Below, in pieces: positions 35,480 to 44,098 of a stretch of 64,000 bases of DNA; within the stretch, counting starts at the first letter, position 1; every line of letters begins with the position of its first letter. The stretch is from Marinobacter sp. CHS3-4 (GTDB lineage Bacteria > Pseudomonadota > Gammaproteobacteria > Pseudomonadales > Oleiphilaceae). The position numbers and the translations under genes are program-made. The DNA lies in contig NZ_JASGBJ010000002.1 of the NCBI RefSeq assembly GCF_030053415.1, positions 930,001 to 994,000 on the forward strand, written 5' to 3'. Under the pieces are notes generated by a model that was not told the DNA's origin, searched no databases, and saw nothing but the letters and a program-made list of their open reading frames with translations.

Positions 35480-36127
35480 CTACCTGGCTTTGCGAAAGGT
35501 GAGGTTGTAGCGGCAGGCGCCCGTCAAAGGATGCTCGACAGATTTGAGCGTCAGTACCCCGTGATACCTCAATCGTGACGGCCCGCCCCAGACAACCACG
35601 TCGCCATGTTCCAGGGGTATTTTCTGCGGCCGGTCGCTTCTGCGCAGTCCGCCAAACTGAAACACGATAGGAGAACCCAGCGACACCGAGACGATCGGCT
35701 GTTCGAAATCTTCTTCGTCTTTATCCTGATGCAAACCCATTTTTGCGCCGGGCAAGTACCGGTTTATCAGGCACGCATCCGGATCAAAATCGGGGTATCC
35801 CGCCTGTTCGGCGGCCGCTCTGGCAAGGTCCCTCAGAACAGCCGGCATGTCAGGCCAGGGACGGTCGGTCAGCGGGTCAGTTGTCTGATATCGGTAGCCC
35901 TTTCTGTCCGTCACCCAACCCCAGCTTCCACAGCAGACCATGGCTGCCGACATGGTGTGGCCGCCAGGCGTCTGCATCTGGCGCAGAGGCGCCTGCCTGG
36001 CCACCTGTTCGATGGCATCGAGCAGTTCCCGAGCATCAGAGCTGGCAAATCGACGAAGAACAACCGCCCCATCTTCCAGGGGCTCTTCCCAGGGCTCGGC
36101 TGTGTCAGAGAACAAATCCGGCGTCAC
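35480..36127 (-). CDS. alkB: DNA oxidative demethylase AlkB
   Basis: A 215-residue Fe(II)/2-oxoglutarate dioxygenase that removes methyl groups from 1-methyladenine and 3-methylcytosine. The iron ligands are in HQDKDE and in RLRYHGV, and the 2-oxoglutarate arginines are in the C-terminal RYNLTFRKAR. The length equals E. coli AlkB. The start is GTG with AGGAGG just upstream. It is convergent with the DUF4010 gene, 4 nt apart. Confidence 0.95.
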   Translation of the reverse strand: MTPDLFSDTAEPWEEPLEDGAVVLRRFASSDARELLDAIEQVARQAPLRQMQTPGGHTMSAAMVCCGSWGWVTDRKGYRYQTTDPLTDRPWPDMPAVLRDLARAAAEQAGYPDFDPDACLINRYLPGAKMGLHQDKDEEDFEQPIVSVSLGSPIVFQFGGLRRSDRPQKIPLEHGDVVVWGGPSRLRYHGVLTLKSVEHPLTGACRYNLTFRKAR

Positions 36128-36265
36128 CCCACCCTCCTTAAAACGGTCTTTTGAAAACAGGTACGTTGGCGAGAACTACGGCGCAATTGACGACTAGTCA
36201 TGAAATTTTGGCACTCACGGGCTACGTTTAATTGACATACCCACTGACCGCCGCAAAGGATCATC

Positions 36266-39082
36266 ATGCCCAGTCGCCGTTCACCGGCCCAGTTTTCGCT
36301 CGCAGTGCTCATTGCGTCAACCATCAGCCTCGGCATGCTGATTCTCGCCATCGTACTGGTCGGTCAGAGTTTCCGCGGAATGGAAACGGCCAAATTGAAA
36401 GCCGCCAGCGCGGCCGCTCACCAGTTGGCCATCAGTGTAGACGACCGCATTCAGGCCATCATCCAGCCACCCGCAACCGCGCTGACCATCCTCAGCCACG
36501 ATTCCATTGCCTGGGCCAACACGATCGGCAAGCGGCTGGATCGCTTGCCGATGATGGCGGACGTGCTTACCGGTAGCAACATCGTGAGCGCTGTTTACGT
36601 GGGATACGACAACGGCGACTTTTTCCTGTTACGCGTACTGCCCGACGGCGAGCGAACCGAATATACCAATGCGCCACCGGGCTCTCGATACCTGCTGCAG
36701 ACTATTACCACTGAAAACCCACAGGCCAAAACTCGCGAATATTTCTTTTATAACCGGCGATGGGAGCTGCTCGCCAGACAGGTCCCGGAAGATTATGACT
36801 ACGACCCTCGCTTGCGAGGCTGGTTTCAGGCTGCCACGGAGCCCGGCCGTAACTATTTGTCGCCTCCCTACGAGTTTTTTACCACTGGCGAGACCGGGCT
36901 GACTCTGTCCCGAAGGTCATCGTCTGCGATGGGTGCGGTATTCGGCATTGATGTCACGATCACTGACCTGAACGGACAGCTAGAGAATCTGCGGCAAACG
37001 CCGGGGACCGAGATCGCCATTTTGAGTGATCGCGGAGACCTTCTGGCGCATACGGGTTCGGTCAATGGGCAGCCGGCCCCTATCCTTGCCGAATTATTGG
37101 AGAGAACCCGATCATCACAAAGCACATCAGACACGCGCTATTTCGAAGTGGAAGACAGACAGTGGTGGGGTGAAACCGAGCCCCTCTATTCTCTGGATCA
37201 GAAAGATCATCTGATTGCCGTGGCCATACCGTCAGACGAACTGCTTGCCGATGTGTGGGCGACGCTCAAACAGCAAACGGTTCTGGCCAGTGCCATCGCT
37301 CTGATTCTACTGGGTACTGGCTGGATTCTCGGCCGACAACTGGGTAGGCCATTGGAGCTGCTCGCGGACAGAGTGGGCGCGTTATCAAAGTTCCAGTTCT
37401 CCACCTCTCTAAAGTTGAATTCCCACATTCGCGAAGCCCGTCACCTGAGCGGCGCGTTGGACGATATGGCCAGCACGATACGAAGCTTCCAGAACATCAC
37501 CACTGTGCTCAATCGCGGACAGGATTTGAACCAGCTTCTCCATGACGTCTTGCAACAGATCGTACAAATCATCGGCCAGAAACGTGGCGCTGTGTATCTG
37601 GCCAACGGTCAGGAGCAAAAACTGGTGCTATCGGTGGATCAGGGACTGGCGCCACCGGCTGAAATCACCGGCATTGGAGGGGAGGATGACGACAGTGACG
37701 TGATCCAGGCCATGCGTGCGCAATGCAGTGGTCACCCGGTTTTCGCCATCCTGCGCAACCGAAGCCGAAAGCTGATCGGTGCCCTGGTGATTGAAATGGA
37801 GCGCGGTGACCAGACCCAGCTGACCGACGAGCTGATCGTGTTTGTGGATGAGATTGCCGGCTCCGCGGCCGTTGCCATCGAAACCCGGGAACTGATCGAA
37901 ACCCAGCAGGCACTCCTGGAGGGCTTTATTCGCCTGGTGGCAGGCGCCATCGACGCCAAATCCCCTTATACCGGAGGGCATTGCGAGCGAGTACCGAGGC
38001 TGGCACAAATGATGGTGGACGAGGCTATCGTCAGCAACGCCAAACCCTTCGCCAATTTCAGCATGACCGACGACGAAATGTACGAATTCCATCTGGCAGC
38101 CTGGCTGCACGACTGCGGCAAGATCACCAGCCCGGAATACGTTGTAGACAAAGGCGTGAAGCTGGAGACCATCTATAACCGCATTCACGAAATTCGAACC
38201 CGCTTCGAGGTGCTTCACCGCGATGCTGAAATACGGTATCTACAGCGATGCCTGAGTGGTGACGATCCGGACCAGGCAGCACAAGACCGGGATGCCGAGC
38301 AACAAGCACTGCAGGAGGAATTTCAGACAGTCGCAAACGCCAATACCGGTGGCGAGTTTATGGACGACAAAGACATCGACGCCCTGCACGCCATCGCTCG
38401 CAGAAGCTGGCAAAGACATTTCAGTGACCGCCTGGGGCTGTCTTCCGATGAGCAGGAAGCCATAGGCACTCTTCCTGAAACGCCCCTGCCTGCCGCTGAA
38501 ACACTGCTGGCAGACCAACCTCATCATGTTCGCCCCTGGGGGGACAGACGACCACCGGTCACCCGCGATGACCCGGCCAACCGTTGGGGCTTCGACATGG
38601 ATCTTCCCGAACACGCAGCCAACGGCGGAGAACTCTATAACCTTACCATTCGGCGGGGTACTCTAACCCCGGAAGAACGATTCCGGATCAACGACCACAT
38701 CGTTCAGACCATCTGCATGTTAGGCTCTCTGCCATTACCCGACTGGCTGGCTCGCGTGCCCCACCTGGCCGGAACCCATCATGAGAGGATGGACGGCAAG
38801 GGATATCCCTGCCGACTGACTGGCGAACAGATGGGCGTTCCTGAACGCATCATGGCGATAGCGGACGTGTTCGAGGCATTAACCGCCGTCGATCGCCCCT
38901 ACAAGGAAGGAAAAACGCTGACTCAGTCGCTCACCATCATGAAGCACATGGTGAATGAAGGACACCTGGACCGTGACGTTTTCCATTTGTTCATCCAGTC
39001 AGGTACTTATCGGCGTTATGCTGAGCAGTTCCTGCGACCAGATCAGCAGGACAACGTAGACGAAAGCCAGTTTTTGGACTGA
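36266..39082 (+). CDS. membrane HD-GYP phosphodiesterase with Cache, HAMP and GAF domains
   Basis: A 938-residue sensor. TM1 is near residues 14-36, a periplasmic double-Cache-like region spans about 40-335, TM2 is near 338-357, then HAMP, then a GAF domain (about 415-545). The C-terminal HD-GYP domain has H..HD residues in AAWLHDCGKITSPEYVVDK (near 613) and the GYP motif HHERMDGKGYP (near 838), so cyclic-di-GMP hydrolysis is likely. Between the two halves there is an insertion of about 140 residues, Gln/Asp/Glu-rich in part (DPDQAAQDRDAEQQALQEE). Such inserts occur in a subgroup of HD-GYP proteins. Confidence 0.9.
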   Translation: MPSRRSPAQFSLAVLIASTISLGMLILAIVLVGQSFRGMETAKLKAASAAAHQLAISVDDRIQAIIQPPATALTILSHDSIAWANTIGKRLDRLPMMADVLTGSNIVSAVYVGYDNGDFFLLRVLPDGERTEYTNAPPGSRYLLQTITTENPQAKTREYFFYNRRWELLARQVPEDYDYDPRLRGWFQAATEPGRNYLSPPYEFFTTGETGLTLSRRSSSAMGAVFGIDVTITDLNGQLENLRQTPGTEIAILSDRGDLLAHTGSVNGQPAPILAELLERTRSSQSTSDTRYFEVEDRQWWGETEPLYSLDQKDHLIAVAIPSDELLADVWATLKQQTVLASAIALILLGTGWILGRQLGRPLELLADRVGALSKFQFSTSLKLNSHIREARHLSGALDDMASTIRSFQNITTVLNRGQDLNQLLHDVLQQIVQIIGQKRGAVYLANGQEQKLVLSVDQGLAPPAEITGIGGEDDDSDVIQAMRAQCSGHPVFAILRNRSRKLIGALVIEMERGDQTQLTDELIVFVDEIAGSAAVAIETRELIETQQALLEGFIRLVAGAIDAKSPYTGGHCERVPRLAQMMVDEAIVSNAKPFANFSMTDDEMYEFHLAAWLHDCGKITSPEYVVDKGVKLETIYNRIHEIRTRFEVLHRDAEIRYLQRCLSGDDPDQAAQDRDAEQQALQEEFQTVANANTGGEFMDDKDIDALHAIARRSWQRHFSDRLGLSSDEQEAIGTLPETPLPAAETLLADQPHHVRPWGDRRPPVTRDDPANRWGFDMDLPEHAANGGELYNLTIRRGTLTPEERFRINDHIVQTICMLGSLPLPDWLARVPHLAGTHHERMDGKGYPCRLTGEQMGVPERIMAIADVFEALTAVDRPYKEGKTLTQSLTIMKHMVNEGHLDRDVFHLFIQSGTYRRYAEQFLRPDQQDNVDESQFLD

Positions 39083-39110
39083 AACCCTTCCTATTGATAA
39101 GGACACAACC

Positions 39111-39887
39111 ATGTTCGGCCTGTTTATCGGCGGTTTGATCGGCTATATGTTCGCGCGCCTTCCCGGATTCCTGATCGGCGCGGCTGCCGGTGTTTTCCTG
39201 ACCCGCCTAATAAAACAACGCCTCTGGCAGAAAATCAGCCAGGTTCAGACTGGCTTCCTGGAATCCGTCTTCGCCGTCATGGGGGCACTCTGTAAGGCCG
39301 ATGGCGTGGTCACCAGAGACGAGATTCAGGTGGCTGAGAAGTTATTCGAGCAATTCCGATTGTCCGGTGAAAGCCGGGAGCGAGCCAAAGCTGCCTTTAA
39401 CCGGGGCAAAGCCGACGACTTTGACCTGGATGCAGAGCTTCAGCATTTTCTGAGCATCAGCGGCAGACAACCAGCGCTGCTGCAGATGTTTCTTCAGGTT
39501 CAGGTATCTGCCGTCGCCGCAGATGGGGTTATCCATCCGGCGGAACATGAAATGTTGCTGCGAGTGGCACGGGGGCTTGGACTGCCCGAGTCACAGGTGG
39601 AGCAGCTGGAAGCCATGCTGAGAGGGTCGCAGGGCGGCCAGGCTGGCGGCGGTGGTCAACAATCAACCGCCAGCCAATTGGAGAACGCCTACAAAGTACT
39701 TGGAGTGTCCTCGTCGGACAGTGACGCGGACATCAAAAAGGCCTATCGCAAACTGATGAGCGAAAACCATCCGGACAAACTGGCAGGTCGTGGATTGCCC
39801 GAAAGCATGCGGGAAATGGCCGAGCAAAAAACCCGGGAAATCAGCCACGCCTACGACGTCATAAAAGCGGCCCGCCAGAACGGGTAA
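39111..39887 (+). CDS. djlA: co-chaperone DjlA
   Basis: A 258-residue DnaJ-like protein: one N-terminal membrane segment (LFIGGLIGYMFARLPGFLIGAAAGVFL), a TerB-like helical domain (about residues 55-170), a Gly-rich linker and a C-terminal J domain with the HPD tripeptide (SENHPDKLAGRGLP). It stimulates DnaK at the inner membrane. Order and length match E. coli DjlA. Confidence 0.95.
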   Translation: MFGLFIGGLIGYMFARLPGFLIGAAAGVFLTRLIKQRLWQKISQVQTGFLESVFAVMGALCKADGVVTRDEIQVAEKLFEQFRLSGESRERAKAAFNRGKADDFDLDAELQHFLSISGRQPALLQMFLQVQVSAVAADGVIHPAEHEMLLRVARGLGLPESQVEQLEAMLRGSQGGQAGGGGQQSTASQLENAYKVLGVSSSDSDADIKKAYRKLMSENHPDKLAGRGLPESMREMAEQKTREISHAYDVIKAARQNG

Positions 39888-39888
39888 C

Positions 39889-40512
39889 TCACAGCCAGCG
39901 AGGAACCTTCTGGCGATACTGGAGGTAGGCATCGCCGAATAAGCCGGCCAGTGCACGCTCTTCGACTCTTGCCTGCCGCATCATAACGGCAACGCCGGTA
40001 ATCAGGCACACCAGCGAGAAAACAGAGGGAAAGGCCAGGAAAAAACCGAGCTGCCCCAGCATCACCGTCATGAATACCGGATTCCTGGTGCGGGCGTAAG
40101 GCCCCGCAGTAAGCAGATGCTGGTTCTGGTCGGGATCGACTCCCGAACGCCATTGTTCGTGCATATAGGCCTGAAAATAATTCACCAGGCCAAAGGCCAG
40201 GATCAGGAACAGCATCCCCGTTACCAGAACCGGCCAATAATAAAGCCATTCAAACACCCCAAACCAGGCATCAATATCCACAAATATCCGGGCCACCACC
40301 GCGGACAGAATCGCCGCCCGGAACAGATTGAATAACTGCCGATTCCACCAGCCCGATGAACCTTTGCTGCCATAGTTGATGTAGGAAAAGCCGTTTCTCG
40401 CATGCAGCCCAAGGCTGCGCGCGGTAAATTGCACGCCAATCATCAGAAAAAAGATCCCGAGAAAGTTACGCACAAGCGGCTCGGCGAATGCCTGCATTGA
40501 TTGTTCGAACAT
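39889..40512 (-). CDS. isoprenylcysteine carboxyl methyltransferase-like membrane protein
   Basis: A 207-residue membrane protein with about five hydrophobic segments. The C-terminal part (GPYARTRNPVFMTVML...ARVEERALAGLFGDAYLQYRQKVPRWL) is the ICMT/PEMT motif, in which RNP and the EE pair contact S-adenosylmethionine and the cofactor. The substrate is unknown. The ATG at 40512 was chosen; a GTG three codons earlier is possible. The stop is 1 nt away from the convergent djlA stop. Confidence 0.8.
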   Translation of the reverse strand: MFEQSMQAFAEPLVRNFLGIFFLMIGVQFTARSLGLHARNGFSYINYGSKGSSGWWNRQLFNLFRAAILSAVVARIFVDIDAWFGVFEWLYYWPVLVTGMLFLILAFGLVNYFQAYMHEQWRSGVDPDQNQHLLTAGPYARTRNPVFMTVMLGQLGFFLAFPSVFSLVCLITGVAVMMRQARVEERALAGLFGDAYLQYRQKVPRWL

Positions 40513-40607
40513 GAAACTCACTTACTGGATTACCCGATATGACATATCGCTACATTAGCAGTTTAGCTAGAGTACCCTTAAAATTTTGCTGAGGATGCTC
40601 ATTACAG

Positions 40608-42083
40608 ATGGCTGCAAACACTGGACAACCGTCATTTCACACCTTTCGCGACGACGCTCTGGGACAGTATGACGCAACGGAGCTCGCAGATCTCCTCAAG
40701 CAGGGAAAACGGACATCCGAAGAGCTTATTATAGCCAGTCTTGAACGCGCAAGACTGGCCCAGCCCCAATTAAACGCTCTGGTCACACCGATTGCAGAAG
40801 GGCCTGAGGCCTTGTCAAAACTGATGGCTGGCACGCCAGAATCGGCGTCAGCCCGGTTCACTGGCATCCCCACTGCGATCAAGGACAACACCGATGTCCA
40901 GAAGTTCCCGACCACCCAGGGAACGGACGCCCTCCAGGCCAGACCAGCCCAACGCACAAGCCCCTTCGCAGACCAATTACTGGCCCAGGGCCTGGTTTGC
41001 ATTGGCAAAACCACGTTGCCGGAATTTGGCTTCAATGCCACAACGGAGCCCGCTCACAGAGAGCCCACACGCAACCCCTGGCATACGGGTTACTCCACTG
41101 GCGCTTCATCGGGCGGATCCGCGGCACTGGTTGCGGCCGGCGTTTTGCCCATTGCACACGCCAACGATGGCGGCGGTTCCATTCGAATACCCGCCGCGTG
41201 CTGCGGCCTGGTTGGCCTGAAGCCTTCCCGTGGCAGACTGGTGGACAATGACGCTGCTAAATCGCTGCCCATCAATATCGTGGCGGACGGAGTGGTCACC
41301 CGAAGCGTTCGGGACACCGCCAATTTTTATCACGACGCCGAGCACTACTATCGCAATCCCAGGCTTCCTTCCATCGGTCTGGTAGAAAAAGCCGCCGACA
41401 AGCCCTTGAGAATTGGCCTGATTCTGGACTCTATCAATGGCAAACGCACAGACGATGAAACCCGCCAGGCTGTAGAATCCACAGCCAAATCTCTGGCGGA
41501 GATGGGCCATCACGTCGAAGAGATGCCCATGCCCGTGCCAGATACATTCCCGGCAGACTTTGCGCTCTATTGGGGGATGCTGGCTTTTGGCGTGCGCCAG
41601 AATGGCAAGCGACTGTTCCAGGCCCCGTTCGACCGGAAAAAGGTGGATGGCCTGACCGTCGGACTGGACAAAGCCTTCAAAAAGCGGTTTTACCGATTGC
41701 CAGCCGCCCTCTGGCGATTGCGACGTTCCTATCACGACTATGCCCGGGCAATGGCCGGTTTTGATGCGGTATTGACACCGGTTCTGGGCCATACCACGCC
41801 GGAAATCGGTTACCTGAGCCCCAACGTGCCTTTTGAGGAGCTGTTTGAAAGGCTGTTCAGCTATGTCAGCTTCACCCCTCTGGCGAACACCACCGGCGCG
41901 CCAGCCATCGCTTTACCGGGTGGGCAGACGTCCAACGGGTTGCCCATTGGCATCCAATTGATGGGAAAACATGGGGGCGAGAAAACGCTGCTGGAGCTGG
42001 CCTTCGGGCTGGAAGAGGCCCAGCCTTGGCCAACAATACCGCAGCGTGAAAGCAGCGCCGAGTCTTTAGACCGGGTTGTCTGA
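40608..42083 (+). CDS. amidase of the amidase-signature family
   Basis: A 491-residue serine hydrolase. The Ser-cisSer-Lys triad is visible: Lys in TAIKDNTDV and the two serines in GYSTGASSGGSAALVAAG...GGGSIRIPA. It hydrolyses amides, but the substrate is unknown; the length and start match family members from marine bacteria. The GAGG at 40590-40593 lies about 14 nt before the ATG. The gene overlaps the convergent GGDEF gene by 18 nt. Confidence 0.92.
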   Translation: MAANTGQPSFHTFRDDALGQYDATELADLLKQGKRTSEELIIASLERARLAQPQLNALVTPIAEGPEALSKLMAGTPESASARFTGIPTAIKDNTDVQKFPTTQGTDALQARPAQRTSPFADQLLAQGLVCIGKTTLPEFGFNATTEPAHREPTRNPWHTGYSTGASSGGSAALVAAGVLPIAHANDGGGSIRIPAACCGLVGLKPSRGRLVDNDAAKSLPINIVADGVVTRSVRDTANFYHDAEHYYRNPRLPSIGLVEKAADKPLRIGLILDSINGKRTDDETRQAVESTAKSLAEMGHHVEEMPMPVPDTFPADFALYWGMLAFGVRQNGKRLFQAPFDRKKVDGLTVGLDKAFKKRFYRLPAALWRLRRSYHDYARAMAGFDAVLTPVLGHTTPEIGYLSPNVPFEELFERLFSYVSFTPLANTTGAPAIALPGGQTSNGLPIGIQLMGKHGGEKTLLELAFGLEEAQPWPTIPQRESSAESLDRVV

Positions 42084-43985
42084 AGCCACCGGCTGAATAT
42101 CCGACCGGGATATGACCCGATTGCGCCCGGCGCCTTTTGCTTCGTAGAGTGCCTCGTCGGCTTTTGCGAACATACTCTTGGTGGCATCGGCCCGCTCTGG
42201 ACAGCCCGCGCATATACCAACACTGACCGTCAGGTGGAGTATTTCATCGGAGACCCGAAAACCGGTTTCTTCGATTTTTTTGCGAATCTTTTCCGCGACA
42301 CGAATGGCGCCCTCTTCCGGCGTTTCCGGCAATAGCACCACGAACTCTTCCCCTCCGTAGCGAGCCGCCAGATCCTGAGTTCGGGTAACGTATTCACCAA
42401 TGCAACCCGCCACCATTTGCAGACAGTCATCCCCGACCAGATGACCGTAGGTGTCGTTAAACTTCTTGAAGTGATCGATATCCAGAATCAGTAACGACAG
42501 TGGCTGGCCGAACCGGAATGCCTTAACCACCATGGATTTGAAGATCCGGTCGAAATACCCACGATTCTTCAGGCCAGTCAGGGCATCGGTAGAGCTCAAT
42601 TCCTGTAAACGCTCGTTCAGGGATTCGAGATCCTGAGTGCGCTCCTGCACGCGTTGTTCAAGAAGAGTATTGGCCTCCTGCTGAACCTGCAGCGATTTGG
42701 CCTGAGCAATGCGAGCCTTGCGCTCCTCCGCCAGTAACTTCTGCTGGGCTTCGAAAGCACGCTTTTTCTCCTGATTCAAACGGTCCGCCAGGGCAACCGA
42801 CAGCAAAATCACACCGATGGCCGAACCCACCTGGGTCGCATTCTCTGTCAGAAAGTTTCTCGGCAGCAGGGTGAACTTGTTGAAAGCCAGTACTATTCCG
42901 CCGGATAGCATAAAAAACCAGGCAACGGCATAGTATTTCGCAGCCGGATCCTGTTTTAACCACCTGACCACGCCCAACAACAGCAGGATGCTGCATACAA
43001 GGGCTGCGAGTAGGATGGTTGGCAGAATCATATACTTGTAGGGCACCAGGACACTGGCCGCTGCAAAGCTTCCCGAAATAAGCATCAAAGCGGCCATGAC
43101 CCGGTTCAGAATCGGGTGATTGGATCGATGCACGGTCAGAAAACGCAGACTGAACGCCACGCCAAAGAACAGCGTCAGATTCAGGAACACCACGATCGCC
43201 CGATCATTCCACCAGGTGGCGTCCTGCCAGAGATATTGATAGCTCACGCCGTGAAGGCTGGCCAGGAATAGCGGCATTGCGGCAATGTAGCCCACGTAAT
43301 AGAGAAAGCTGCGTTCGCCCACCGCCCGATAGACAAACAGGTTGTACAGAATCATCACCAGTACGATGCCGTAATACAGCCCCTCAAACAGGCTGCGGGC
43401 CTGCTCCGCTTCGAAAAACGCGTCCCTGTCCCAGAGCACCAGCGGCACCTGCATGGAGCTGGTGGTGTCCACACGCAGGTACACTGTCCGCGGGTAACCC
43501 GGCGTCAGGGTCAGCGGTACCAGAAAGTTACGGTGATGGATCAGCCGCTGGTCGAACGGTTTGCTGTCGCCCAGTTCATGGAATTCGAGTAGCCGACCCT
43601 GTTGCAGCATGTACAGTTCAATGTGATCCAAAACTGGGTAGGCTATTTCGAGATACAGGGACTGAAAGGCGGGCGTACCGTTGGTCATCTGGAAACGAAA
43701 CCAGTAAACATCGTCACCGTAACCCAGGTTGATGCTCTGGCTGCCGTTTCTCTGCCAGGCAGACTCCGGCAACTGCCGCACTTCTTCCAGCGACTTTGGG
43801 CCGCTTTGCTCCAGCCAGAACTCTACTTCTTTGGCCATCTCGATTCGCTCAACGCCTTCTTTCCACACGGCGCCATCGGCCTGCGCCAGGGCGGGCAGGA
43901 CGAACAACAGGCAAATCACCAGAAAGCTCTGGCACAATCTCAGCAATTGTTGATTCAGGCTGCGCAAAAGTGAATCCCTGTTCAT
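42066..43985 (-). CDS. 7TMR-DISM diguanylate cyclase
   Basis: A 639-residue membrane protein: a signal peptide (ALAQADG), a 7TMR-DISM extracellular domain (about residues 45-185), seven hydrophobic segments (about 190-395), a coiled coil (about 405-465) and a GGDEF domain with the active motif RYGGEEF near residue 541. It should make cyclic-di-GMP in response to a small ligand or carbohydrate outside. The RxxD inhibitory site before GGEEF is not obvious. Confidence 0.93.
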   Translation of the reverse strand: MNRDSLLRSLNQQLLRLCQSFLVICLLFVLPALAQADGAVWKEGVERIEMAKEVEFWLEQSGPKSLEEVRQLPESAWQRNGSQSINLGYGDDVYWFRFQMTNGTPAFQSLYLEIAYPVLDHIELYMLQQGRLLEFHELGDSKPFDQRLIHHRNFLVPLTLTPGYPRTVYLRVDTTSSMQVPLVLWDRDAFFEAEQARSLFEGLYYGIVLVMILYNLFVYRAVGERSFLYYVGYIAAMPLFLASLHGVSYQYLWQDATWWNDRAIVVFLNLTLFFGVAFSLRFLTVHRSNHPILNRVMAALMLISGSFAAASVLVPYKYMILPTILLAALVCSILLLLGVVRWLKQDPAAKYYAVAWFFMLSGGIVLAFNKFTLLPRNFLTENATQVGSAIGVILLSVALADRLNQEKKRAFEAQQKLLAEERKARIAQAKSLQVQQEANTLLEQRVQERTQDLESLNERLQELSSTDALTGLKNRGYFDRIFKSMVVKAFRFGQPLSLLILDIDHFKKFNDTYGHLVGDDCLQMVAGCIGEYVTRTQDLAARYGGEEFVVLLPETPEEGAIRVAEKIRKKIEETGFRVSDEILHLTVSVGICAGCPERADATKSMFAKADEALYEAKGAGRNRVISRSDIQPVASDNPV

Positions 43986-44098
43986 GTTTTGGCTCCATTA
44001 TGGTCCAGAACATTGTCGAACGCCTGCCGCATTAAGAAATGAAGCAATGACACAACAAAACTTCACATTCAGGGCCGGGGATTCTTGTGGCCGTTATG

